From Thermoplasmata archaeon (GTDB lineage Archaea; Thermoplasmatota; Thermoplasmata; Lutacidiplasmatales; UBA184), in the NCBI GenBank assembly GCA_030039825.1, contig JASHUV010000050.1, positions 1-5,305 on the forward strand: a stretch of 5,305 nt of DNA, written 5' to 3'. Of this stretch, positions 1-5,305 are shown one piece after another. Below the pieces are notes generated by a model. The model saw nothing but the letters and a program-made list of their open reading frames with translations, was not told the origin of the DNA and searched no databases. Numbering within the stretch: the stretch's first letter is position 1; each line of letters opens with the position of its first letter. A program made the position numbers and the translations under genes.

Positions 1-611
1 CCGCAGGGCGCCGTGATCGTCGTGACGGGGCCCTCGGCCGAACCGCTGCCGAGGTTCCCGGTCCAGTACTCGCGGAAGACGCAGCCGCTCGTGACGTTCC
101 CCTGAGGGGCGAGGTCGCAGGAGGAGGTCCACAGGACCCCGAACGACCAGGAGGCCGCGCCCGGCATCGAGGTCGTCCACCAGGAGAAGTTCGCGTCGCC
201 CCATTCGGCGATGGCGGCGGCGAACGGCGTCGAGGTGCAGACCTCGGCCCACCAGCCCTCGACCTCGAGCGTGGCGTTCGCCTCGGACGGGAGCGAGGCG
301 TTCCCGGCGGAGCCGTTCCCCCCCGGACCGGAGCGGTTCGTCGAGCCCGGCTCGCTCGCGAGGTTCGCGTAGACGCCGGCGACGGACGCGTTCAGCGTCG
401 CGTTCGGAAAGAGCGTCCCGCAGAGGCTCCCTCCCGATTCGGGCCGGAGCCCGCTCGCCGCGGGCCCACCCCCCCGGATCCCGAGGACCGACGACGGATT
501 GGGTAGACCCGAGGCGACCGCGAGGCCGAAGAGCAGGAGCGCGAACGCCGCCAGGATACTGGCGTGACGCCGCCCGGATCGGAACGGTTGCCTGCTCCCC
601 CTGCCGGCCAC
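1..611 (-). CDS. Exported, sequon- and Trp-rich protein of unknown family (N-terminal part; 3' end outside window)
   Basis: An open frame runs from a GTG at 611-609 off the left edge, giving 203 residues. The start was chosen because an in-frame stop lies just upstream (623-621), a GAGGG Shine-Dalgarno-like motif sits 6 nt before it, and the N-terminus then reads as a signal peptide: a basic stretch (R4, R7, R11, R14, R15) and a hydrophobic core at about 17-34 (ASILAAFALLLFGLAVAS). The rest is low in charge and Gly/Ser/Ala rich, with eight N-X-S/T sequons (N70, N74, N92, N99, N104, N112, N141, N172), five cysteines (64, 125, 165, 177, 203) and eight tryptophans between 120 and 183. This fits a secreted or cell-surface glycoprotein, as is common for archaeal envelope proteins. 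I recognise no catalytic motif or named domain. It is divergent from the regulator at 685. Export is well supported; function is unknown. Confidence 0.75.
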   Translation of the reverse strand, partial: MAGRGSRQPFRSGRRHASILAAFALLLFGLAVASGLPNPSSVLGIRGGGPAASGLRPESGGSLCGTLFPNATLNASVAGVYANLASEPGSTNRSGPGGNGSAGNASLPSEANATLEVEGWWAEVCTSTPFAAAIAEWGDANFSWWTTSMPGAASWSFGVLWTSSCDLAPQGNVTSGCVFREYWTGNLGSGSAEGPVTTITAPC

Positions 612-617
612 GGCGAT

Positions 618-622
618 CCCTC
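618..622 (-). promoter_or_regulatory. Shine-Dalgarno-like motif for the exported protein
   Basis: On the minus strand the sequence reads GAGGG, 6 nt upstream of the GTG at 611-609. It decides the start of the exported protein, because the frame is closed by a TGA that partly overlaps this motif (623-621). Confidence 0.6.
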
Positions 623-650
623 AGGTCGAAGCATCGAGCGGACCTCCCCC

Positions 651-658
651 TACATAAT
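651..658. promoter_or_regulatory. Candidate TATA element shared by two divergent genes
   Basis: TACATAAT is the only clearly AT-rich octamer in the 73-bp divergent gap, which is otherwise GC-rich. On the plus strand, an archaeal TATA box here would place transcription start about 25-28 nt downstream, near 680, just before the GTG at 685, so that mRNA would be nearly leaderless. Read on the minus strand (ATTATGTA) it would place a start near 627, ahead of the ribosome-binding motif at 622-618. No convincing purine-rich BRE flanks it on either side. The element is seen; its role and two-way use are inferred. Confidence 0.4.
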
Positions 659-674
659 CCGGAGGCCGAAATTC

Positions 675-680
675 GGAGGA
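675..680 (+). promoter_or_regulatory. Shine-Dalgarno-like motif for the duplicated regulator
   Basis: GGAGGA lies 4 nt before the GTG at 685. This supports GTG 685 as the start rather than the out-of-frame ATG at 689, whose frame gives an Arg/Ser-rich shadow product. If transcription really starts near 680, as the TATA position suggests, the motif would be largely missing from the mRNA, so either the motif or that promoter placement is incidental. Confidence 0.5.
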
Positions 681-684
681 AATC

Positions 685-1758
685 GTGGATGGGGTCGCCC
701 CTTATCGGGCGGCAGGTCGGTACCGAGTCGTGCGCGCGCTCAGCACGAAGGAAGCGGCGGTCATCCAGACGCTGCTCGCCGATGTGCCGGGATCGGAGCG
801 CGACCGGATGGCGCGCGCCCCGGCGTCGCGCAGCGGGTACATGTCGATCCGCCGGAAGGCGGTGCAGGAGGGCTGGCTCAAGCTCCGGTACATCCCCGAC
901 CTCCGTCTCGTCCCGTCGGACGGGATCCACTTCGCGCTCGCCCGGCCGTACGCCGACCGGTGGCGGGAGGCGGTCGCCGCGCTCCGTTCCGAGCCGAGGA
1001 CGGTGCATCTCGCCGTCGCCCCGGAGCTCCTCCTCGCCGTGCGGTGGCTCGGTGAGGGCGAGGCGGCCCCCGAGGGCCCCCCCGGCCCGCCCGGCGAGCT
1101 CTTCAGCCAGTGGTGGGGCGTCCGCGCGGCGCCGGCGACCGGCGGCCTCCCGATCTACTTCGACTTCGAGGGGGCGTGGACGCGGTGGGCCTCCCTCGCC
1201 GCCCCGATCTCCTACCCCTGGTCGCTCGCCGGGGGGGCCCCCGACGACGCGCCGTCGAACGGCGGCGCGAAGGGCCGCGAGGGGAAGCGGCGCGCCGCCC
1301 GGAAGATCCTCGACCTCCCCGTTCCCGGCGCGGACGAGGAGGGCCGCATGGCGTTCAGCCCGGCGTACCTGAAGGCCCGGGAACGCTCGGTCGTGGACGA
1401 CCGGTGGCTCGTCCGCCGGATGATGCCGGATTTCCGGAGGATCCCGCCCCTCGGCGACCGGCGCGTGCTCGAGTACCTCTTCATCACCGGCCGGAGGCGG
1501 CCGGACCGTCCCGCGCGCCAGCTGCTCGACGAGCTCGTGGCCCGCGCCGGCGTCACCCCGTTCCTCTTCGCGTTCGACGAGGAGCGCACGCTCGTCGGCC
1601 TGCTCGCCCCCCGACCCGAGGCGCGCGACGCTCCCGGGGAATCGCCGATCGAGGTCCTCGCCCGGCACCTCGCCCGGATCGAGAGCGGGGTCCAGCGCGT
1701 CGCGTCGACCGTCTGGCCGGTCGACCATGAGTACCGGGGTCTCTTCGGCCCCGGCTAG
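685..1758 (+). CDS. Putative archaeal winged-helix regulator with internally duplicated HTH-sensor modules
   Basis: This 357-residue soluble protein has a GTG start 4 nt after GGAGGA. Residues 18-77 look like a winged helix-turn-helix: a first helix about 20-31 (TKEAAVIQTLL), a second about 38-45, a probable recognition helix about 51-63, then W64-L65 and a wing leading to P71-D72. Residues 80-184 alternate strands and helices (for example RTVHLAVAPELLLAVRWL at 105-122), like a small ligand-sensing domain. About 199-310 repeats the same order: VPG at 34-36 recurs at 213-215, R-M-A at 41-43 recurs at 221-223, and Y-x12-W-L-x5-P-D recurs at 228-249 with one extra residue. A Pro/Gly linker (128-137) and a basic stretch (197-207) interrupt the fold. 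Regulation of transcription is inferred from the HTH-like pattern, and I cannot name the family or its targets. It is not membrane-bound. It is divergent from the exported protein, which it could control. It converges on the VOC gene with a 13-bp gap. Confidence 0.6.
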   Translation: MDGVAPYRAAGRYRVVRALSTKEAAVIQTLLADVPGSERDRMARAPASRSGYMSIRRKAVQEGWLKLRYIPDLRLVPSDGIHFALARPYADRWREAVAALRSEPRTVHLAVAPELLLAVRWLGEGEAAPEGPPGPPGELFSQWWGVRAAPATGGLPIYFDFEGAWTRWASLAAPISYPWSLAGGAPDDAPSNGGAKGREGKRRAARKILDLPVPGADEEGRMAFSPAYLKARERSVVDDRWLVRRMMPDFRRIPPLGDRRVLEYLFITGRRRPDRPARQLLDELVARAGVTPFLFAFDEERTLVGLLAPRPEARDAPGESPIEVLARHLARIESGVQRVASTVWPVDHEYRGLFGPG

Positions 1759-1771
1759 GGCCCCGGCCGGG

Positions 1772-2110
1772 TCAGGCCGGGAGGAGCCAGAACTCGTTCC
1801 CGTCGGGGTCGCGGAAGAACGCGAAGTCCCCCCACTCGGCGTGCACGATGCCCTTCGGGAACCGGACGCCGCGCGCGGTCAGACGCCGGACCTCGCGCCG
1901 GAGGTCGTCGGTCACGAACCCGATGCCCGTGTTCCCCCTCTCGAGCGGGCGGTGCTCGCAGAGGTGGAAGGTGACCGCGCTGCCCCTCGGGCGGACGGTG
2001 ACCCAGTGGCCGTCGGAGGCCCCGACCGTCCAGCCGAGCTTCTCGTGGTACCACTTCGACGAGGCGCGCGCGTCCTTCACGACGATGGCGATGTCCCCGA
2101 ACCGGTGCAT
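1772..2110 (-). CDS. VOC (glyoxalase/bleomycin-resistance fold) family protein
   Basis: This 112-residue protein has the length of a single VOC chain made of two beta-alpha-beta-beta-beta units. Unit one begins with FGDIAIVVKDARASSKWYHE (4-23), the usual strand-D-helix-F/W-Y pattern, followed by LGWTV. Unit two runs from TGIGFVTDDLRREVRRL (61-77) to FFRDPDGNEFWLLPA at the C-terminus, a very typical VOC ending. By hand alignment the metal-binding positions of glyoxalase I are mostly not His/Glu: I7, G62 and W108 stand in three of them, with only H49 retained. It therefore looks like the metal-free, ligand-sequestering type rather than a metalloenzyme. ATG 2110 was chosen because the fold starts right there. 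The frame stays open far upstream, but only antisense to the ABC gene. No clear ribosome-binding motif precedes it, so it may be leaderless. The fold is confident; substrate and function are unknown. Confidence 0.85.
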   Translation of the reverse strand: MHRFGDIAIVVKDARASSKWYHEKLGWTVGASDGHWVTVRPRGSAVTFHLCEHRPLERGNTGIGFVTDDLRREVRRLTARGVRFPKGIVHAEWGDFAFFRDPDGNEFWLLPA

Positions 2111-2221
2111 GCCGGCCGGGAGGGCCGCCGGCGGGATGACGGTTCCCGTCCCGGCCGACGCACCGGCCGTGAGCCTCCCGGGTGAGCGGTCCTCTTCTGG
2201 GGCGACGCCCTCCGGGGGACG

Positions 2222-3235
2222 ATGGCGTCCGGCGGTCCGCTTAGGGGCACGGCGACGGCGGACCGGCCGGCCGAGGAGACGGTCCTGCGCGTCGACGGCC
2301 TCTCGAAGACCTACCGGAGCCGCCGCGGGGACCGGACGGCGAACGCCGGGATCGACCTCGAGGTCCGGGCCGGCGAGATCCTCGCCCTCCTCGGACCGAA
2401 CGGCGCCGGGAAGACGACGCTCCTCCGGCAGATCGCGGGCCAGCTCCTGCCGAGCGCGGGCCGGATCACGATCGGCGGGATCGACATCGTCCGACACCCG
2501 ATCCCGGCGAAGGAGATCCTCTCCGTGATCCCGCAGGAGTGCGAGCCGAAGGCGAACCTCACCGTCGAGGAGCACGTCCGCTACTTCGCGCTCCTCAAGG
2601 GGGCCGACCCGGCCGGGATCCGGCCGTACGTCGACGCCCTCCTGACCCGCACCGGGCTCGCGGCGGAACGGAACCGGCTCGTCCGCGAGCTCTCGGGCGG
2701 TCTCCGCCGGAGGGTGCTCATCGCGGTGGCGCTCGCCGCGCCGAACCTGAGGCTCCTCCTGCTCGACGAGCCCACCACCGGGGTGGATCCGGAGGCCCGG
2801 CGGGCCGTCTGGCAGCTCGTGGACGCCCTGCGGGCCGAGCGGATCGCGGTCCTGCTCACCACCCACTACATCGAGGAGGCGGAGTACCTCGCCGACCGGG
2901 TCGCCGTCATCGACCACGGGAGGATCGTCGCCGAGGGGAGCGTCGACGCGATCCGCCAGCGGCTCGACCATGCCGGCCGGTTGGAGGTCCGGGGGCTCGA
3001 CCACCTGACCCCGGCGGGACGCGCGCTCCTCGACGAGCTCGAGCGGCGCTACCCGGTCGGATTCCGCGCCGGGAACACGGAGCGCCTCCGGGTCGCGGAC
3101 CCGTTCTCCCCGGCGGCGAGCGCCGACCTCGCCCGGCTCGCCGCGCTCGGGATCGTGGCGTCGCTCGGCCCGGTCTCGCTCGAGGACGCCTACCTCGCCC
3201 TCGTCGGGAACGGCCGATCGGAGGAGGGCGGATGA
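2222..3235 (+). CDS. ABC transporter ATP-binding protein (DrrA-like exporter ATPase)
   Basis: This 337-residue cytoplasmic ATPase powers the permease encoded next to it. All nucleotide-binding motifs are present in order: A-loop aromatic Y31, Walker A GPNGAGKTT (58-66), Q-loop Q105, signature LSGGL (157-161, Leu replacing the common Gln, followed by three Arg), Walker B LLLLDEP (178-184, catalytic E183), D-loop VDPE (188-191) and switch His H215 in TTHY. Residues about 252-337 form the extra C-terminal domain common in the DrrA/CcmA-like exporter ATPases, ending in a VSLEDAYLAL helix. It should work as a homodimer with two permease copies. ATG 2222 is the first possible start, since an in-frame TGA lies at 2183. 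The preceding GGGGGA (2214-2219) is a poor, very close ribosome-binding match. The stop overlaps the permease start, so the two are translationally coupled. The exported substrate cannot be told from the ATPase. Confidence 0.95.
   Translation: MASGGPLRGTATADRPAEETVLRVDGLSKTYRSRRGDRTANAGIDLEVRAGEILALLGPNGAGKTTLLRQIAGQLLPSAGRITIGGIDIVRHPIPAKEILSVIPQECEPKANLTVEEHVRYFALLKGADPAGIRPYVDALLTRTGLAAERNRLVRELSGGLRRRVLIAVALAAPNLRLLLLDEPTTGVDPEARRAVWQLVDALRAERIAVLLTTHYIEEAEYLADRVAVIDHGRIVAEGSVDAIRQRLDHAGRLEVRGLDHLTPAGRALLDELERRYPVGFRAGNTERLRVADPFSPAASADLARLAALGIVASLGPVSLEDAYLALVGNGRSEEGG
3220..3228 (+). promoter_or_regulatory. Strong Shine-Dalgarno motif for the ABC-2 permease
   Basis: GGAGGAGGG ends 3 nt before the ATG at 3232 and lies inside the 3' end of the ATPase gene. 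It is the best ribosome-binding match in the window and fixes the permease start. Together with the ATGA stop/start overlap it indicates coupled translation of the two subunits. Confidence 0.7.
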
Positions 3236-3981
3236 GCCCCGGGGTCGGGCGGAGCGTCGCCCAGTTCGCCGTCGTCTTCCGGATGCTGTTCAAGGAGACG
3301 ACCCGGGAGCTCGCGATCATCCTCGGGTTCACGATCGTCTTCCCGGTCGGGCTCCTGTTCTTCCTGAACCACCTCGTCGCCCCCGACCTGCGCTCGCAGG
3401 TCCTCGTCGGCACGATCATGCTCGAGATGGCGCTCCTCAACATCAACGCCCTCGCCCAGTCGATCGGCCAGGACAAGCAGACCCGGGAGTTCGACCTGTG
3501 GGTCTCCCTCCCGATCAGCCCGGTCGTCTACGTGCTCGGGACGGCGGCGGTGCTCCTGCCGTTCTCCATCGTCTCGGCGCTCATCACCCTCGCCGTCGCG
3601 GTCGGGGCGTTCGGCCTCGCCATCGCCTGGACGACGGTCCCGCTCCTCCTCCTCGGGCTCGTGCTCGTCTGGGGCTCGACGATGGGGATCGGCTACCTGA
3701 TCGGGGTGTTCGGGACGAGCCCCCGGCAGATCAGCGCCAACGCCCAGATCATCGGTCTCATCCTGACCCTCTTCACGCCGGTCTTCTACCCCGTCTCCGC
3801 GCTGCCCGCGCTCCTGCAACCGGTCGCGTACCTCTGGCCCCTCACCTGGGGCGCCCAGACCCTCGTCGCCATCCTCGACGGCGCCACCCGGACGGCGCTC
3901 GTCGGCGGGATCGCCCTCGCCGTCTACGTCACGATCTGGCTCGTCGTCATCGCCCGGGGGCCGCGCTGGCGGGAGGCGTAG
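3232..3981 (+). CDS. ABC-2 type transporter permease
   Basis: This 249-residue integral membrane protein has about six hydrophobic segments: near 27-46, 55-77, 98-122, 129-158, 168-190 and 222-241. That is the normal length and topology of an ABC-2 (DrrB-like) exporter permease. The N-terminal VFRMLFKETTRE (15-26) is the amphipathic, basic entry helix typical of the family. The conserved late loop is clear: TPVFYPVSALPALLQPVAYL (182-201) followed by WPLTWGAQ. The DKQTREFDLWVSLPISP stretch (81-97) is a cytoplasmic loop likely to contact the ATPase. It begins within an ATGA overlap with the ATPase gene and would pair with it as a homodimer. The last 35 bp, coding for the cytoplasmic tail after the sixth helix, overlap the end of the opposite-strand wHTH gene. 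Export rather than import is inferred from the family; the substrate (drug, lipid or polysaccharide) is unknown. Confidence 0.92.
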   Translation: MSPGVGRSVAQFAVVFRMLFKETTRELAIILGFTIVFPVGLLFFLNHLVAPDLRSQVLVGTIMLEMALLNINALAQSIGQDKQTREFDLWVSLPISPVVYVLGTAAVLLPFSIVSALITLAVAVGAFGLAIAWTTVPLLLLGLVLVWGSTMGIGYLIGVFGTSPRQISANAQIIGLILTLFTPVFYPVSALPALLQPVAYLWPLTWGAQTLVAILDGATRTALVGGIALAVYVTIWLVVIARGPRWREA

Positions 3982-4330
3982 GGGGCCCGCTCCGACCGGT
4001 CGACGCCCGCCGACCCCTCGCCCCGTCGGGCTCCCGGGTCACCCGGTCGAGGCCCTCGATGTACCCGCGCATCTTCCAGTACGTGTCGAGGAACTCCTGT
4101 CCCCGGGCCGTCAGGTCGTAGGCGGGACGGCCGTCGAGCGTCTCGCTCGACAGGAGCCCGAGGGCCAGCAGGCGTTCGACGAGGACCCGGAGACGGTCGA
4201 CCGGCATGCCGACCCCGTAGGAGAGGCGGGTGATCCGGGCGCCGCCGGGCTGGCGCTTGACGACCTCGAGGACGGTCGCGTAGAGGTCGGTCGCCTCCCG
4301 GCGGCGGCCGCGGAGCCCCCCGTCGAGCAC
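3947..4330 (-). CDS. Archaeal winged helix-turn-helix protein (HTH_45-like)
   Basis: This 127-residue likely DNA-binding protein matches the pattern of short archaeal wHTH proteins. Helix one is about 14-26 (TDLYATVLEVVKR), helix two about 32-39, where RITRLSYGVGM (32-42) corresponds to the family's 'kT.Im..anls' segment, and the recognition helix is about 43-57 (PVDRLRVLVERLLAL). The wing strands GLLSS and RPAYDLT (58-74) follow. TARGQEFLDTYWKMRGYIEG (74-93) is the long C-terminal helix that usually mediates dimerisation. Residues 96-127 are an Arg/Pro/Gly/Ala-rich, probably disordered tail, and its last 11 codons and stop lie antisense to the permease. The GTG at 4330 is the first start, 9 nt after a G-rich AGGGGG. 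It lies 13 nt downstream of the bactofilin-like gene, so the two are probably one operon. Its targets are unknown; autoregulation or control of its neighbours is plausible. Confidence 0.85.
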   Translation of the reverse strand: MLDGGLRGRRREATDLYATVLEVVKRQPGGARITRLSYGVGMPVDRLRVLVERLLALGLLSSETLDGRPAYDLTARGQEFLDTYWKMRGYIEGLDRVTREPDGARGRRASTGRSGPPTPPASAAPGR

Positions 4331-4339
4331 CGGCGAGAT

Positions 4340-4345
4340 CCCCCT
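4340..4345 (-). promoter_or_regulatory. Shine-Dalgarno-like motif for the wHTH gene
   Basis: On the minus strand AGGGGG overlaps the TAG stop of the upstream bactofilin-like gene and lies 9 nt before the GTG at 4330. The match to a GGAGG core is imperfect. The position, with no room for a separate promoter, points to a shared transcript. Confidence 0.4.
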
Positions 4346-5305
4346 ACAGCGGGAACGGCGGGAGCGCGCCGGCCGCCGTGGCGTGGCCCACGACCGCGCC
4401 CCGATCGATGGTGAGGGGCCGGAGGTGGACGATCTCCTCGACCCGCGCCCCGGCGTGGACCACGACCTCCCCGGCGACGATCCGCCGGACCGTGGCCTTC
4501 CGGCCGACGTCGACCGAGGCTCCGTAGACGTCCTCGGCGGAGGACCGGCTCCCGAGCCGGACCGTGCCGCCGACGAGCGGCCCCGCCGCCCGCGAGCGGT
4601 CGGCGAGCCGGATCGCTCCGGCCTTGAGGCCGTTCCGCGTGAGGAGCTCCCCGCCGACCTCGACGGCCCCGCTCAGGAGGGCCCGCCCCGCCTCGAAGCG
4701 TCCCCCGATCTCGAGCGACGCCCCGGCGAGCTCCCCTCCGACCGCCATCCGACCCCCGACCGTCGCGGCGCCATCGAGCGCGAGGTCTCCGCCCACGGTG
4801 AACCGTCCCCCCACGCGGGCCGACCCGCCCTTCCCCGCCCCGCGGATCTCCGCGACCCCCCCGACGTTCAGCGCCCCGAAGGTGAGCCCATCGGCGGCGC
4901 TCAGGACCCCGCCGATCTCGAGGTCGCCGCCGGTCCCGGTCCCACCGAGCTCGGCGACGCCGCCGACGCGCATCGACCCGAAGGCGATCGGCCCGTCCGA
5001 GCGGAACCGGCCCCCGACCTCGATCGCTCCCCGGACGGTCCCCTGACCGACCCGGGCGAGGCCCCCGACCTCGAGCGACGCCAGCGCGACCTCGTCGAGG
5101 TCGACCGCCCCGCCGGCCTCGAAGGTCTCCCCCTCGAGGCGGCCGGCGACCTTGGCGGTCCCGCCGATGCGGGCCCGATGGGAGGTGAGCCCCCCCGCCG
5201 CGTCGAGACGCCCCCCGACCTCGAGGCGGTCGACGCTCGCCGGGCCGCCGAGCACGAGGCGGCGGCCCACGTCGGCGTCGGCGGCGCGCAGCCGGCCGGT
5301 CACCT
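4344..5305 (-). CDS. Bactofilin-like polymer-forming beta-solenoid protein (5' end probably outside window)
   Basis: At least 319 residues are read from the GTG at 5303. Because the open frame reaches the window edge and the repeat pattern is already running, this GTG is probably an internal Val. The protein is Gly/Ala/Val rich, with no signal peptide or membrane segment visible. It is built of repeats of about 17 residues whose landmark is a hydrophobic-x-V/I-G-G corner: the first Gly falls near 13, 30, 47, 64, 80, 97, 114, 131, 148, 165, 183, 200 and 217, with weaker turns at 234, 251, 267 and 284. Such spacing is close to one turn of the right-handed beta-helix of bactofilins (polymer-forming cytoskeletal proteins), which assemble into nucleotide-free filaments. 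The usual bactofilin core is only about 110 residues, so this is a long relative or another solenoid. The tail is hydrophobic and Pro-containing (ALPPFPL). It is followed by the wHTH gene in the same direction. The family call is an inference from the repeat style. Confidence 0.7.
   Translation of the reverse strand, partial: VTGRLRAADADVGRRLVLGGPASVDRLEVGGRLDAAGGLTSHRARIGGTAKVAGRLEGETFEAGGAVDLDEVALASLEVGGLARVGQGTVRGAIEVGGRFRSDGPIAFGSMRVGGVAELGGTGTGGDLEIGGVLSAADGLTFGALNVGGVAEIRGAGKGGSARVGGRFTVGGDLALDGAATVGGRMAVGGELAGASLEIGGRFEAGRALLSGAVEVGGELLTRNGLKAGAIRLADRSRAAGPLVGGTVRLGSRSSAEDVYGASVDVGRKATVRRIVAGEVVVHAGARVEEIVHLRPLTIDRGAVVGHATAAGALPPFPL
4450..5270 (-). repeat. Imperfect 51-bp coding repeats of the solenoid protein
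   Basis: The 17-residue protein period appears in the DNA as a diverged array of 51-bp units. On the plus strand, variants of CCGACCTCGA or CCGATCTCGA recur near 4656, 4707, 4912, 5014, 5067 and 5216. Spacings are mostly multiples of 51 bp, with a few shifted by 3 bp. The copies have drifted well apart outside this corner, so the array looks old and held by protein structure rather than recently amplified. Confidence 0.7.

Noticed and set aside
392..634. An 80-residue minus-strand frame overlapping the exported protein's start.
   Set aside because: Its product is Arg/Ser/Gly-rich with no fold signal, while the overlapping frame from 611 gives a proper signal peptide with a ribosome-binding motif.
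1750..1771. A GC-rich inverted repeat (CCCGGC / GCCGGG, 10-nt loop) between the convergent regulator and VOC genes, considered as a two-way terminator.
   Set aside because: The stem is only 6 bp, such pairs are common by chance in DNA this GC-rich, and there is no T-run on either side, which archaeal termination needs more than a hairpin.
2111..2221. The divergent gap between the VOC and ABC genes, searched for TATA boxes and operators.
   Set aside because: No AT-rich stretch or convincing symmetrical operator was found. The GCCGGC pairs near 2111-2132 are expected by chance at this base composition.
1772..3004. A 410-residue minus-strand frame that would fuse a long Arg/Asp/Glu/Pro-rich N-terminus to the VOC protein.
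   Set aside because: The first 298 residues are antisense to the well-supported ABC ATPase and the intergenic region, with the Arg/Asp/Pro-rich composition usual for shadow frames in GC-rich DNA. The VOC fold starts exactly at the ATG at 2110.
2539..3981. A 480-residue plus-strand frame containing the permease with a 231-residue extension.
   Set aside because: The extension is an out-of-frame, Arg/Pro-rich reading of the ATPase gene. ATG 3232, with its strong ribosome-binding motif and ATGA overlap, is the evident start.
4564..5046. A plus-strand 160-residue Pro/Ser/Arg-rich frame within the solenoid gene.
   Set aside because: It is antisense to the periodic repeat protein, and its own Pro-rich repetition is just the mirror of the Val-Gly-Gly codons on the other strand.
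4450..5270. The 51-bp periodicity, considered as a CRISPR array or DNA-level satellite.
   Set aside because: The units are not near-identical repeats separated by unique spacers. They stay in frame and encode a regular protein motif, so protein structure explains them.

Overview
The window is a very GC-rich stretch (roughly 70 % by eye, with almost every third codon position G or C). It most resembles a high-GC archaeon, probably in or near the Thermoplasmata. The reasons are a short winged-helix protein of the archaeal HTH_45-like kind, an exported protein crowded with N-glycosylation sequons, frequent GTG starts, a TATA-like element where a promoter is expected, and no recognisable bacterial -35/-10 boxes or T-tailed hairpin terminators. 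This is an inference from gene style; no rRNA or other marker gene is present.

Layout: (1) positions 1-611, minus strand: the N-terminal 203 residues of an exported, sequon- and Trp-rich protein of unknown family, whose C-terminus lies outside the window. (2) 612-684: a 73-bp divergent intergenic region with one AT-rich element and a Shine-Dalgarno-like motif for each gene. (3) 685-1758, plus: a 357-residue putative winged-helix regulator that appears to be an internal tandem duplication. (4) 1772-2110, minus: a small VOC/glyoxalase-fold protein lacking the usual metal ligands, convergent with the regulator. (5) 2222-3981, plus: a two-gene ABC exporter operon, an ATPase with all motifs followed by a six-helix ABC-2 permease, joined by an ATGA overlap. 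(6) 3947-5305, minus: a bactofilin-like protein built on a 17-residue repeat (5' end outside the window), followed 13 nt later by the winged-helix protein, which overlaps the permease 3' end tail-to-tail by 35 bp.

Working together: the ATPase and permease form one transporter of the DrrAB/ABC-2 type; its substrate cannot be read from the sequence. The bactofilin-like gene and the wHTH gene look co-transcribed, so the small regulator may control the solenoid protein gene or itself. The VOC protein diverges from the transporter and could share its control region, but nothing in the sequence ties their functions together. No RNA gene, CRISPR array, insertion sequence or integration site was seen. 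There is no gene-free stretch above 300 bases.
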